Below, piece after piece: positions 1 to 8,043 of a stretch of DNA of 10,468 bases. This DNA is from Thermodesulfovibrio sp. (GTDB lineage: Bacteria; Nitrospirota; Thermodesulfovibrionia; Thermodesulfovibrionales; JdFR-85). Location of the stretch: positions 1 through 10,468 of the forward strand of contig JALUSH010000156.1 in the NCBI GenBank assembly GCA_027016675.1. Direction: 5' to 3'. Made by a program: the position numbers and the translations under genes. The notes beneath the pieces were generated by a model. The model was not told the origin of the DNA and made no database searches. It saw nothing but the letters and a program-made list of their open reading frames with translations. Numbering within the stretch: the stretch's first letter is position 1; the number at the start of each line of letters is the position of its first letter.

Positions 1-188
1 AAGTCTGTTGAGAAGTTTTTAAAAGAAATAGAAAAACTCGGAACAAAGGAAACTGTTATAAAAAACCTTGGGGGTTGTCTAAGATGATTCCAATAATTGG
101 CGGTGGAGTTTCAGCGGTTGCCAACAAACTGGAGACAAAAACAGTAAATACAATGTCAATAAAGTTATTTTTTGATAATGTCTATTAA
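1..188 (+). pseudogene. 3' end of an upstream gene, apparently frameshifted; possibly EcsC-like tail
   Basis: The 5' part lies outside the window. Frame 1 is open from base 1 and reads KSVEKFLKEIEKLGTKE, continuing to a TGA at 85-87. A second open stretch in frame 3 starts with an ATG at 84 (ATGA overlap) and ends with TAA at 186-188; it begins MIPIIGGGVSAVANKLE. The two join smoothly if one G is added to the run of five Gs at 70-74: the join then reads NLGG-LSK-MIPIIGGG. A C-terminal segment with a Pro-Ile-Ile-Gly-Gly hydrophobic turn followed by an amphipathic stretch is reminiscent of EcsC-family C-termini, but that family guess is weak. Alternatives are a genuine 34-residue ORF translationally coupled to the upstream gene, a sequencing error in the homopolymer, or programmed frameshifting. 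The ribosome binding site of the next gene starts only 2 bases after the TAA. Confidence 0.45.
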
Positions 189-203
189 CAGGAGAGTTGA
201 ATA

Positions 204-3200
204 ATGAAAAGAAAGCTCTTTTACAGAAACATTGGCTTTGATAATGCAAGCATTGACGTAATTCAAAAGGCACTGGAACTTATCAGAAGAAAACTTGACC
301 GTCTTATTAAGGCAAATAATGTGGAAGAATATGCTATGCGGTGGGAAGAAACAGTGAGGCACAGATATAAACTTAAAAATATTGAAAAGGTCATTGTGGA
401 GAAGGGCAACGATATTATAAGGGTCTACGAGTCTTACTCTGATGGAATAGCGCTTCTTAACCATGAATGGAAATCGATAAATTTCCATTGTATTAAAGTT
501 GGAACAGACTACTTTGATATCATACCACTTAATAATAATCCTAAAGAGGGCGATACTCTCCAATACAGGGGTAATCAGGTAAAGTGGGAATTTGTTGAAA
601 AGCAGATTGAGATAAATAAAAACACTGTTTTAAATGACTGGAATGGAAGGTCCATTAAACCCTTATGTGTGCAAAAAGCAGAAGATGCTTTTATTGTTTA
701 TCTACCTCCAGAGGTATCAACTGATGACATTGAACTGTTTCTTGGAGGCAGAAAATTAAAGGTTCGTAGAATCAACACATCCAATGAGATTCCAAAGAAA
801 CTCCTTCCCTTTGATGTAACTACAAACTCAATTATTCGGAATGAAGTATGTGTAAAGGATATAAGGACACATGAGGTTGTCTTAGAAGAGGAGCTAAAGA
901 GCAAATTCTTGATTGATGAAAGGCATAACCTCTACAGATGTGAGAAGGCAGGTGAGGAGATATGGCTTACCCTCGTTGATGATGCCCATGATGGAGATGA
1001 CTCAAGAATAGATATGTTTATAAAAATGATAGAAGGGGCCGGGGAACCTGAAATATGGATAAGTCCACAATCTAATAAAGATGGAAGGATAAAGGTCTTC
1101 AGGGTGGACTGGGAAGAGGGGTCACTCTGTGTTGAGCGGATTCCCTCTGTTGAGAAGGTATATCCACCTCGTAATACCTATCATATTAAGCAGCAGAAGA
1201 AGGCGATAGAATCGCTACTGTGGAACCCATCACCTGAACACTACCCTCTATTACAGGTGTTTGAAGATTATAAAAAAGCAGAATTTCCTGACCTTGAAGA
1301 TGCTGAACTGAAAGAGTGGGTGTTTCTTAATAAGGAAGACTTTGAGGGTATTCAGGAGCAGAGAGAGTTTGTAAGACGAGCAATGGCTATGCCAGATTTC
1401 ACTCTTCTTGAAGGTCCCCCTGGTTCGGGAAAGACAACTGCAATTGCAGAACTTATCTATCAGCTCGTAAACAGTGGCAAAAGGGTTTTGCTTGTGTCTT
1501 CTACACATGTGGCTGTGGATAATGTCATTGAGAAGTTATACGAGAGGTTTGATGGGCAATTAAAAGAAAAGGGTATCGTCCCTTTGAGGGTGGGGCTGGA
1601 GGAAAGGGTATCTGAGACGATACTGGAGTATCAGATGCAGAGAAGGTTTGAACAGATGAAGGAGGCTGTACATCAGGCATATATCAATGAAGACTTGACT
1701 GACGAGGAACTCCATAGGTTTGCCGAGGAGATGGTGATTAATACCTCAAACATCGTTTGTGGCACCACTCTGGGAATTTTACAGTATCCACCTTTTCGAA
1801 AGCAAAATGGAATTGTGAAACCAGAGTTTGACTATATGATAATTGATGAGGCAAGTAAGTGCACACTACTTGAGTTTATGGTACCTGCTCTATATGCAAA
1901 GAGATGGGTGGTAGTCGGGGATGTCCGCCAGCTTGCACCGTATATGGATACCAATTATATTAGTTTACTCATTGATAGTGTCATAGAAGGGGAAACTTCA
2001 CTGAAGAGGGCACTTCTGATATACTTCTCTGTCTTCTATAAGCGGAGGCAGGGGCAGAGAGGAAGTTATCCTCCGTCGGTAATAGTTGTTGAGAACAGGG
2101 AGGTTCTGAAAACACTTGGCACGATACTTCCTCAGAAGATACAGGAGATCAGGAAAGAGCATTTTAGAGACCGTATAAAGAATTGCTATCTCTTTGTCGT
2201 GACGGATGAACTGGGAAAGGACCTGCAGAGCTATCGGCTGACCGGTCAGTTACTAACCGAAAGTGAACTTGATAAAGACATCAGATCTGTAATAAAAGTC
2301 AACAACGCCTACAGGTTCAATATAATCCTCGTTGAGGATGAGGTCTATGAGAAGTGGAAGTCTATCCTGCCAGAGACCCACATTCTCCTTATAGAAGACA
2401 CATTGTCTAATCAGCATAACTATAGATTCCTTTACTGGGCTGACAGAATGCAACTTTCACTGAGGACAAAGGGAGGCACAATCACTGAACCTGAGAAGAT
2501 GATAGAAGAACTCCATAATATGTTGCTGAAGACCAACTGGTCTGAAGAGATTGCCTGGAGACTAAAGAGACTTCAGGAACTGGAATTTGCCCCTGAAAAA
2601 GGGAATAAATTTCATTACAGAGCAGACCTCTTTGCACTCATGCCCCCAAAACTGTCAATGAGCTCAGGTAAAAATCCCTATTATGAGGTCCAGAATATTG
2701 CAGGCTTCTTTATGCCATCCATATTGAAGGCGTTGCAGGAAGGTCTTCTGCCTGATTGGAAGGATGAGAAACACAATAGTGTGTTTTATCAGGGGCTTCC
2801 TGAGGATGTCATTAAAACCAGATTGATACGACTTATATACCAGAACAGGATGCATCCTGAGATATCACACCACCCGAGGGAACTTTTTTATCAGGATCAG
2901 GCACTCCATGACAGTGGTTTTGTGAGAAATGGTGGCAGGCAGTGGGACTACCATAGATATCCAGGCAGGCTCCACTGGATTGATGTCAGGGGAGCAAAGA
3001 CTACAGGAAACCAGAACCCTGAAGAGGCAAGAATTATTATCAGAGAACTTCAGGAGTTTATAAGATGGGCAAAGGAGAAACAACCCGAAAGATACAATGT
3101 CATGATACTTACCTTTCATGAAGCCCAGAGAAGATACATAAGAGACCTCCTGAGGAACCTTTATCCAGAAAACAGAAAAAAACAGACACAGTTCAGGATT

Positions 3201-3455
3201 GAAGACATTGATGTGAGACTCTACACTGTGGACCGGGCCCAGGGCAAGGAGGCAGATATTGTATTTATCGGGATGACCCTGAACACAAGAGTGGGCTTTC
3301 TTGATAGCCCAAATAGACTGAATGTAGCGATGACAAGGGCAAAATACCAGCTTGTTATGGTTGGTGACCTGGCGTTTTATTGTAATCAACACTATAGTCC
3401 TGTGCTTAAAGATATGGCTGAGTCTATTAAGATGTCAATCAAACAGGATTTATAG
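204..3455 (+). CDS. Superfamily 1 helicase, Upf1/DNA2/NAM7-like, with large N-terminal region and insertion
   Basis: Predicted ATP-dependent RNA/DNA helicase or translocase of 1083 residues, probably cytoplasmic. All hallmark SF1 motifs are visible: Walker A GPPGSGKTT at residues 404-412 (K410); motif Ia around SSTHVAVDNV; motif II DEAS at 548-551; motif III GDVRQLAP from 572; motif IV around Y879-P885 (YQNRMHP); motif V DRAQGKEAD from 1010; motif VI NVAMTRAK from 1040, with R1045 the likely arginine finger. The order and the VAMTRAK form match the Upf1-like branch (AAA_11/AAA_12 domains). Residues 1-390 match nothing I can name and may be a binding or regulatory region. About 300 residues separate motif III from motif IV, far longer than usual. 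The ATG at 204 is chosen because AGGAGAG lies 7 bases upstream. It is the first gene of the operon; the next starts 22 bases after its stop. No signal peptide or membrane segment is seen. Confidence 0.9.
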   Translation: MKRKLFYRNIGFDNASIDVIQKALELIRRKLDRLIKANNVEEYAMRWEETVRHRYKLKNIEKVIVEKGNDIIRVYESYSDGIALLNHEWKSINFHCIKVGTDYFDIIPLNNNPKEGDTLQYRGNQVKWEFVEKQIEINKNTVLNDWNGRSIKPLCVQKAEDAFIVYLPPEVSTDDIELFLGGRKLKVRRINTSNEIPKKLLPFDVTTNSIIRNEVCVKDIRTHEVVLEEELKSKFLIDERHNLYRCEKAGEEIWLTLVDDAHDGDDSRIDMFIKMIEGAGEPEIWISPQSNKDGRIKVFRVDWEEGSLCVERIPSVEKVYPPRNTYHIKQQKKAIESLLWNPSPEHYPLLQVFEDYKKAEFPDLEDAELKEWVFLNKEDFEGIQEQREFVRRAMAMPDFTLLEGPPGSGKTTAIAELIYQLVNSGKRVLLVSSTHVAVDNVIEKLYERFDGQLKEKGIVPLRVGLEERVSETILEYQMQRRFEQMKEAVHQAYINEDLTDEELHRFAEEMVINTSNIVCGTTLGILQYPPFRKQNGIVKPEFDYMIIDEASKCTLLEFMVPALYAKRWVVVGDVRQLAPYMDTNYISLLIDSVIEGETSLKRALLIYFSVFYKRRQGQRGSYPPSVIVVENREVLKTLGTILPQKIQEIRKEHFRDRIKNCYLFVVTDELGKDLQSYRLTGQLLTESELDKDIRSVIKVNNAYRFNIILVEDEVYEKWKSILPETHILLIEDTLSNQHNYRFLYWADRMQLSLRTKGGTITEPEKMIEELHNMLLKTNWSEEIAWRLKRLQELEFAPEKGNKFHYRADLFALMPPKLSMSSGKNPYYEVQNIAGFFMPSILKALQEGLLPDWKDEKHNSVFYQGLPEDVIKTRLIRLIYQNRMHPEISHHPRELFYQDQALHDSGFVRNGGRQWDYHRYPGRLHWIDVRGAKTTGNQNPEEARIIIRELQEFIRWAKEKQPERYNVMILTFHEAQRRYIRDLLRNLYPENRKKQTQFRIEDIDVRLYTVDRAQGKEADIVFIGMTLNTRVGFLDSPNRLNVAMTRAKYQLVMVGDLAFYCNQHYSPVLKDMAESIKMSIKQDL

Positions 3456-3463
3456 ATATAAAG

Positions 3464-3470
3464 AAGGAGG
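3464..3470 (+). promoter_or_regulatory. Ribosome binding site that fixes the start of the NYN-domain gene
   Basis: AAGGAGG sits 7 bases before the ATG at 3478. The reading frame is open further upstream (another ATG at 3352, inside the helicase gene), but only the 3478 start has this strong site, and the protein then begins outside the helicase coding sequence. Confidence 0.85.
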
Positions 3471-3477
3471 AACTGAC

Positions 3478-4995
3478 ATGAAAGAAAAGGTAAGTTTTGT
3501 TGCAAGAAAGACCATAAAGGCAGAAAGGGCATATGCAGTAGTAAAGGTCTGTAAACCAGAGAATGCCCCCCTGGCGGTGAATACAGAGAGGAGAGTTCTT
3601 GTAACGTTTAGGAATAGTTCTCTGCTGCTTGATGAAGGAGAAAAGAAAACCATGATGAATATGCTTAAAAGAAAAGAACTTATCCACGGAAGTGGACAAC
3701 TTACAGATACAGGCAGAAAACTTCTTGAGGAGGGTCGTCTTTATAGATGGCACAGGGCACTTGCCAAAATGATCTTTATAATGGATAAACCTTTTAAAGG
3801 TAAGGTTATAGACATTGACTTATTAAACATTAATGATAAACTTTCAGGGATTGCCAAGGAAAGGCATCCGAAAGAGCTTCCTGAGTATGAGGCAATCCAG
3901 AATAAGTGGTTTAAGAGCATAAGAACAAAGGAAGAATTTAAATTAAGTTTTCTTCTTAACAGAAAAACTACTCCAGAGATAGTCCCTACAGACAAAGTTG
4001 ACATTGAGGTTACTATTACTTCAGAGAATGATAGTTCCCAAATGGTGTTGACTACCTCTATTGATGACCAGAAATACAAACTAAATGAATACATAGAATT
4101 CCCCTTAGAGGAAAATCTTAAGGCACTGTTTCCAGAGATTCATGTAAGAGGCTTTTTAGCCATACCGATGAATTTTAATGAAGCCCTTCAGGAAAAGGAG
4201 ATCCTCAAAGGTTTTAAAACAAAAAAGACCGTTTCAGGTTCAATCTGGTTTAACTCTACTAAGGATGATGGATGGCAGATAGAGGTAACCCTGCCAGTTG
4301 TCCCTTCAAGTAAAGCAGATGCAAATCTGTGGGTTGAGGAACTGCTTAAACAGGAGTTGAAAACTAAAGGAGGATATATAAGTCAGGAGGGCTTAATGGA
4401 TATCTTTAATAAGATTGTAGAAGGTTCTACTATCCCTGAGGCGATCTCTGATTGGCACTTCAGTATTGATAAATTTACAGAAAACCTTCAAAGACATGAG
4501 ACAGAACTTTACTATCAGATAAAGACTACAGATGACCTGTGGGTGGACTATGAAACGGCTACCTCTTCGCCAGAAGAGTTGAAAAGACGCATAATTGTGG
4601 TTGATGGAAGCAATGTTGCCTGGAATAAAGAGGACAGGAGAAAGGGAAACAAACCACTCGCAAAGAACATTGAACTCATAATTGAACATCTAAAACAAAA
4701 AGGATATAGCAAAATAATCACATACTGTGATGCAAGCCTGAAATATCAGGTAGCAGACAGGAATAAATACGACGAACTCTTGCAGGCAGATATGCTTATA
4801 GAGATTCCATCAAGAACAATTGCCGATTACTTCGTGATTGATACTGCCAATAAATATAACTGTTATGTCGTTTCTGCTGATAAGTACAGAGATTGGATGG
4901 AAAAACTGTCAATATACGGTTGGAAAAAACCAGAGATAAAGGATTTTTTGATAAACGGAGAAGAAGCAATAGTTTATAACCTGGAGGTGAAATAA
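3478..4995 (+). CDS. Winged-helix-like protein with C-terminal NYN/Zc3h12a-type PIN-fold ribonuclease domain
   Basis: Predicted 505-residue protein. The C-terminal third resembles the Zc3h12a/NYN branch of PIN-fold nucleases, which cut RNA using a metal site of acidic residues. Visible pieces, in order: a strand ending in VVDGSNVAW with D376 and N379; ITYCDASL with D418; an IADYFVIDTA helix with D450, matching the family's D-D-x-x-hydrophobic element; and VVSADKYRDW with D468, matching the family's VSxDxxRD motif. The acidic set looks complete, so it is probably active. Near residues 44-90 a pattern of helix, Leu-rich helix and a turn (QLTDTGRKLLEEG) looks like a winged helix; the middle (110-360) is unrecognised. 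It starts 22 bases after the helicase gene and its TAA overlaps the next ATG (TAATG), so it is surely co-transcribed. RNase activity is inferred from family; the substrate is unknown. A DNase or NYN-like scaffold cannot be excluded. Confidence 0.8.
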   Translation: MKEKVSFVARKTIKAERAYAVVKVCKPENAPLAVNTERRVLVTFRNSSLLLDEGEKKTMMNMLKRKELIHGSGQLTDTGRKLLEEGRLYRWHRALAKMIFIMDKPFKGKVIDIDLLNINDKLSGIAKERHPKELPEYEAIQNKWFKSIRTKEEFKLSFLLNRKTTPEIVPTDKVDIEVTITSENDSSQMVLTTSIDDQKYKLNEYIEFPLEENLKALFPEIHVRGFLAIPMNFNEALQEKEILKGFKTKKTVSGSIWFNSTKDDGWQIEVTLPVVPSSKADANLWVEELLKQELKTKGGYISQEGLMDIFNKIVEGSTIPEAISDWHFSIDKFTENLQRHETELYYQIKTTDDLWVDYETATSSPEELKRRIIVVDGSNVAWNKEDRRKGNKPLAKNIELIIEHLKQKGYSKIITYCDASLKYQVADRNKYDELLQADMLIEIPSRTIADYFVIDTANKYNCYVVSADKYRDWMEKLSIYGWKKPEIKDFLINGEEAIVYNLEVK

Positions 4996-6665
4996 TGAAG
5001 AAAATAGGGATGTTAAGAAAACAAAAGCTTCTGGACAGAAGTGACAGTGTTATAAAAAACTTCTGGGAGATTGAAGACAGTAGATCTGTAACTTCGGGTG
5101 AGGACATCAGGGAGAAACTTATTGAGTTAATTAGCTGTGCAAATGAGGTAATTATTATAAGGACGAGTAGGCTTTATGATGCTGAGATAATTGAAGCCTT
5201 GAGTGATGCATGGCTTAAAAGGAAAGTCAGGGTCTATGGAATTTTGAGTGGTATCCCAGAGGCATTAAATCTTGAATTTGGAGTCTTTCACACATCAGAA
5301 GGGATAAAGTCCTCTTATATTCTTGTTGACCCGAAGTCTGCTGAATCCAGTGGGCTCTGGTGGAATACATCGAAAATGGAGGATGTAACATTTTGTTTTG
5401 AACTTAAAGGAGATATGATAAGAGAACTCTGGGGGCACTTTACTCAGGAGTTCTGGGCGTCAGAAGAGGCCATTGTCCTTGGAAATGTAAAACAGAGAAT
5501 GAAACCAGACAGAAGACCTCCTGAAATTCCCTTATCCCTTAAAAAGACATCAAGAGGGGTATCATTAAATTTCCTGTACAATGTAAGGCAACTTTATTTG
5601 CCTGAAGAGCTCTTTAACGAAAAAAACATTGATATAGTATTGGATGCAACAGAAACAGCAAAAGAGATAACAGTCCCTCTGAAGGAGATATCCCATGAGG
5701 TAGTGGAAGATGCGCTTGAAGATGGAAAGAAAGTGCTTTCAGGAGATATTCCTGCAGGACTTGCAATAGGTGATTCTGGAGGTGTGCTATTTATGTCAGA
5801 TATCATGTTTAAACTGGATACAAAACAGACTGAAGAGGTGCTTAAGAAATTCAAAAAAAACGGGAAATTCTATCAGGAAAAAAGACTTGGTGATGTTCAA
5901 GGTATAGTTATCTTTCAGGACAGCAATTGGGAAAGTCCCGAAAGTCTGATAACTGTAGATGATGAAGCTACATGTTACATTCCGCCCGTTAGATGCGACA
6001 ATATAGATGAATGGTTAAGTCATTATGAGATTATCCCTGAGGTTCCAGAGGAGAATCAGTTGCCACTGGCAAGAAAGATAAACTTAATATACGAGGTTCA
6101 TCCACCATATTTACCAAAGGATGCCAAAAGACATTCCATCTACACAGAATGGGAAGACTTCAGGAATACCTATAAAAGAGTTCTTGATATGATTAAATCC
6201 AAGTGTAAGAAGATATCGCACAACGGGCTCAAAGAAGGCGATAAAATTGCCCTTGAAGGAAAGCTCTCTGAGATAAATGCAACCATTAACAGGATGGAGT
6301 CAGAGATTGATAATTGGTTTGGTAAAAAGGTTTCCGCTTCAAAGGCAGTAAAAGAGTTAGAGGAGCTGAGCAACCAGACAGGCATCATTAGTTATACCTA
6401 CCAAAACGACAATGATGAGGAACCAAATGAACTTGAGTTTGTTATCGCAACCAATTCCGATGACGATAAGATTACTGAGTTACTTAAAAGACTAAGACAG
6501 ATACCTGAAACAGTTCCAGAGGTGGGAGAGCTCTATAACTCAAAACACAGAAACTACCTGACAATTGAAAACACTCATGAGATTGAGCCTGCAAAGAAAG
6601 AAGCTGAAAGGTTCAACGCAATTGTTTGTGTAAAAGAAGAAGGAGGTAAAGGGCATGAAAGATAA
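4995..6665 (+). CDS. Protein with degenerate phospholipase D-like domain and C-terminal coiled coil
   Basis: Predicted 556-residue soluble protein. Residues about 36-158 resemble one phospholipase D-like half-domain: a strand (NEVIIIRTSR), a helix (IIEALSDAWLKRKVRV), then strand YILVD ending at D112, then GLWWN with N124, an acidic strand FCFELKG and a C-terminal helix ending in EFW. In active PLD enzymes the pattern is HxK-x4-D; here the His and Lys positions read as K105 and S107, so catalysis is unlikely and a binding role is more plausible. Residues about 190-380 are beta-rich and unrecognised. Residues about 384-470 are charged and helical, a likely coiled coil. The ATG at 4995 overlaps the previous stop and has GGAGGTGA four bases upstream; the 3' end overlaps the next gene by 11 bases. 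The PLD assignment rests on fold pattern only, so it is tentative. Confidence 0.6.
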   Translation: MKKIGMLRKQKLLDRSDSVIKNFWEIEDSRSVTSGEDIREKLIELISCANEVIIIRTSRLYDAEIIEALSDAWLKRKVRVYGILSGIPEALNLEFGVFHTSEGIKSSYILVDPKSAESSGLWWNTSKMEDVTFCFELKGDMIRELWGHFTQEFWASEEAIVLGNVKQRMKPDRRPPEIPLSLKKTSRGVSLNFLYNVRQLYLPEELFNEKNIDIVLDATETAKEITVPLKEISHEVVEDALEDGKKVLSGDIPAGLAIGDSGGVLFMSDIMFKLDTKQTEEVLKKFKKNGKFYQEKRLGDVQGIVIFQDSNWESPESLITVDDEATCYIPPVRCDNIDEWLSHYEIIPEVPEENQLPLARKINLIYEVHPPYLPKDAKRHSIYTEWEDFRNTYKRVLDMIKSKCKKISHNGLKEGDKIALEGKLSEINATINRMESEIDNWFGKKVSASKAVKELEELSNQTGIISYTYQNDNDEEPNELEFVIATNSDDDKITELLKRLRQIPETVPEVGELYNSKHRNYLTIENTHEIEPAKKEAERFNAIVCVKEEGGKGHER

Positions 6666-6876
6666 AACAACCATTACCATAACTATTGACCGTGAAGGTA
6701 ATCTCAAGGCAAGGGTGGATGGGATAAAGGGTTCTGCCTGCGTTGATGAGATAGAAAAACTCCTTGAGGAGATTGCCCTGATTGAGGATATGAAAAAGAC
6801 AGATGAGTATTACATGGAGTCGGAACAGAAGGTTATCTATAAAGAAAATGTCATACTGAAAGGAGGCAGGTCATGA
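6655..6876 (+). CDS. DUF2997 family small protein
   Basis: A 73-residue acidic protein. It opens with two short strands (TTITITIDREGNLKARV), continues with the GIKGSACV box at residues 23-30, then a helix (DEIEKLLEEI) and a polar tail. The strand-strand-GxKGxxC-helix layout and the length fit DUF2997, a family I know as a frequent neighbour of DUF1257 (Ycf35) and Ycf46-like AAA+ genes; both follow here, which strengthens the call. No biochemical function is established for the family. AGGAGG lies 8 bases before the ATG, the start overlaps the previous gene by 11 bases, and the stop overlaps the next start by four bases (ATGA), so translation is probably coupled. The small size and pairing with a larger partner suggest a subunit or adaptor. 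Confidence 0.75.
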   Translation: MKDKTTITITIDREGNLKARVDGIKGSACVDEIEKLLEEIALIEDMKKTDEYYMESEQKVIYKENVILKGGRS

Positions 6877-7445
6877 GTGTAATAACAAGGGCAAAAATAT
6901 CGCTTGACCTGAAATTTACAGATAAAGAATGCCTTCTTGAGGCCCTTAAAAGGTCGGGGCTTTCTTTTAAAGAAAGAGCAGGGACAATCAATGCGAAAAA
7001 GAAGATGGTAAGTTTCAGTCTAATAAAAGATAGCTCAGGTGCCTACAGTGCTGTCTTCACGATAGAGAGATGGGACGGTATAGAAACCAGAGATTCAAGG
7101 GCAATAAGGCAGGAGATTATGAAGGAAGTTCAAATACTTCATGAACTGTATGAAAGAGTAGTTGATGAAAAGATAGAAAAATTTAGAAAAGAGCAGCTTA
7201 ATCTGGCATGCGAAAGGGAAGAAAAGCGGCTTCTTTCAGAGGAGGAGGCAGAAAGGAAACGAGCAGAGCTGGCACTGCGGAAAAGACAACTTGAAAGGAT
7301 GCAGAGGAAAAGGCAGAAACAAAAAGAGGAGCAGATACAAAAACGGATCAGCGAGATAAAGGAAAAGGCAAAAAAGCGTGGCTTTATTGTTAAGGAACAG
7401 GAGACTACCAATGGAAAGAGACTGGTCCTTGTTAGAGCCAGATAA
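6873..7445 (+). CDS. DUF1257 / Ycf35-like protein with extended coiled coil
   Basis: A 190-residue protein. Residues 1-95 give a compact alpha/beta domain (start SVITRAKISLDLKF, a helix LLEALKRSGLSF, then strands) like the N-terminal part of Ycf35. The last segment, KAKKRGFIVKEQETTNGKRL followed by VLVRAR, matches the Ycf35 ending, where a Gly-Phe strand leads to a final basic beta hairpin. Between them, residues about 98-168 form a very Glu/Lys/Arg-rich helix, probably a coiled coil, that makes this protein longer than the roughly 130 residues I recall for plastid and cyanobacterial Ycf35. Its function is unknown in the family. The ATG at 6873 overlaps the previous stop (ATGA) with AGGAGG 6 bases upstream; its 3' end overlaps the next gene by 35 bases. 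Probable physical partner of the DUF2997 and AAA+ proteins, by gene order. Confidence 0.75.
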   Translation: MSVITRAKISLDLKFTDKECLLEALKRSGLSFKERAGTINAKKKMVSFSLIKDSSGAYSAVFTIERWDGIETRDSRAIRQEIMKEVQILHELYERVVDEKIEKFRKEQLNLACEREEKRLLSEEEAERKRAELALRKRQLERMQRKRQKQKEEQIQKRISEIKEKAKKRGFIVKEQETTNGKRLVLVRAR

Positions 7446-8043
7446 TATTAAAGACCATTCAGTTCTGAACCTTGCTGACCTTCAAGAGGTAACCTCTGCA
7501 GAAGGACCTGGTAGAAGATTTGCAATATGGCTTCAGGGATGTTCCATAAGATGCCCCGGATGCTGGAATCCACACATGTGGTCAATGAAGAGAAGACATC
7601 TGGTGGATATAGGGAAACTCCTGAATTATGTAAAGGTATATGAAAATAAGATTGATGGGGTAACAATTCTCGGCGGAGAGCCGTTAGCACAGGTAAGACC
7701 ACTTCGTGCGTTTGTAGAAACACTAAAGAAGGAAACAGACTTAAGCGTGTTGCTTTATACAGGCTATGAAGATAAAGAAATCGTGCAGCCGGATGCAAGA
7801 TGGTTAGTTGAATATTCCGATATAGTGGTTTTTGGCCCATTTATAAAGGAATTAAAAAAAGAGGGGCTCAAGTGGATAGGATCTGAGAATCAGTATATAA
7901 GATTTAACAATCCTGCATATGAAAAGTGCTTTCTGAGTTCTGATGAAAAAGATTTAATTGAGATAATCATTGACACAGAAAGGATGGAACTTACCGTGGT
8001 GGGTTATCCAGATGACTCCCTCTTAAAAGAACTTCTTGTATAA
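7411..8043 (+). CDS. Radical SAM protein of the NrdG-like activase type
   Basis: Predicted 210-residue iron-sulfur enzyme. After an N-terminal strand-helix segment with EGPGRRFAIWLQG comes CSIRCPGC, a Cx3Cx2C motif (C44, C48, C51) that would bind a [4Fe-4S] cluster; GGEP follows at 88-91, a SAM-contacting loop of radical SAM enzymes. The short length and the GCSIRCPGCWNP form match single-cluster activases related to NrdG and PflA, which normally make a glycyl radical on a partner enzyme. No glycyl radical enzyme is in the window, so its target here is unknown and may be another operon protein. The ATG at 7411 is preferred over an upstream GTG at 7378 because CAGGAG sits 7 bases before it; the gene overlaps the preceding one by 35 bases, and its TAA shares a base with the next ATG. 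It implies low-oxygen operation. Confidence 0.85.
   Translation: MERDWSLLEPDNIKDHSVLNLADLQEVTSAEGPGRRFAIWLQGCSIRCPGCWNPHMWSMKRRHLVDIGKLLNYVKVYENKIDGVTILGGEPLAQVRPLRAFVETLKKETDLSVLLYTGYEDKEIVQPDARWLVEYSDIVVFGPFIKELKKEGLKWIGSENQYIRFNNPAYEKCFLSSDEKDLIEIIIDTERMELTVVGYPDDSLLKELLV

Noticed and set aside
2865..3392. 175-codon minus-strand open frame inside the helicase gene
   Set aside because: It lies wholly opposite the helicase motifs V and VI, has no ribosome site I can see and reads Cys/Ser/Phe-rich without domain logic; it is a shadow.
3352..3477. Upstream start for the NYN-domain gene at 3352
   Set aside because: It would overlap the conserved C-terminus of the helicase in another frame, and the strong ribosome site at 3464-3470 points to 3478.
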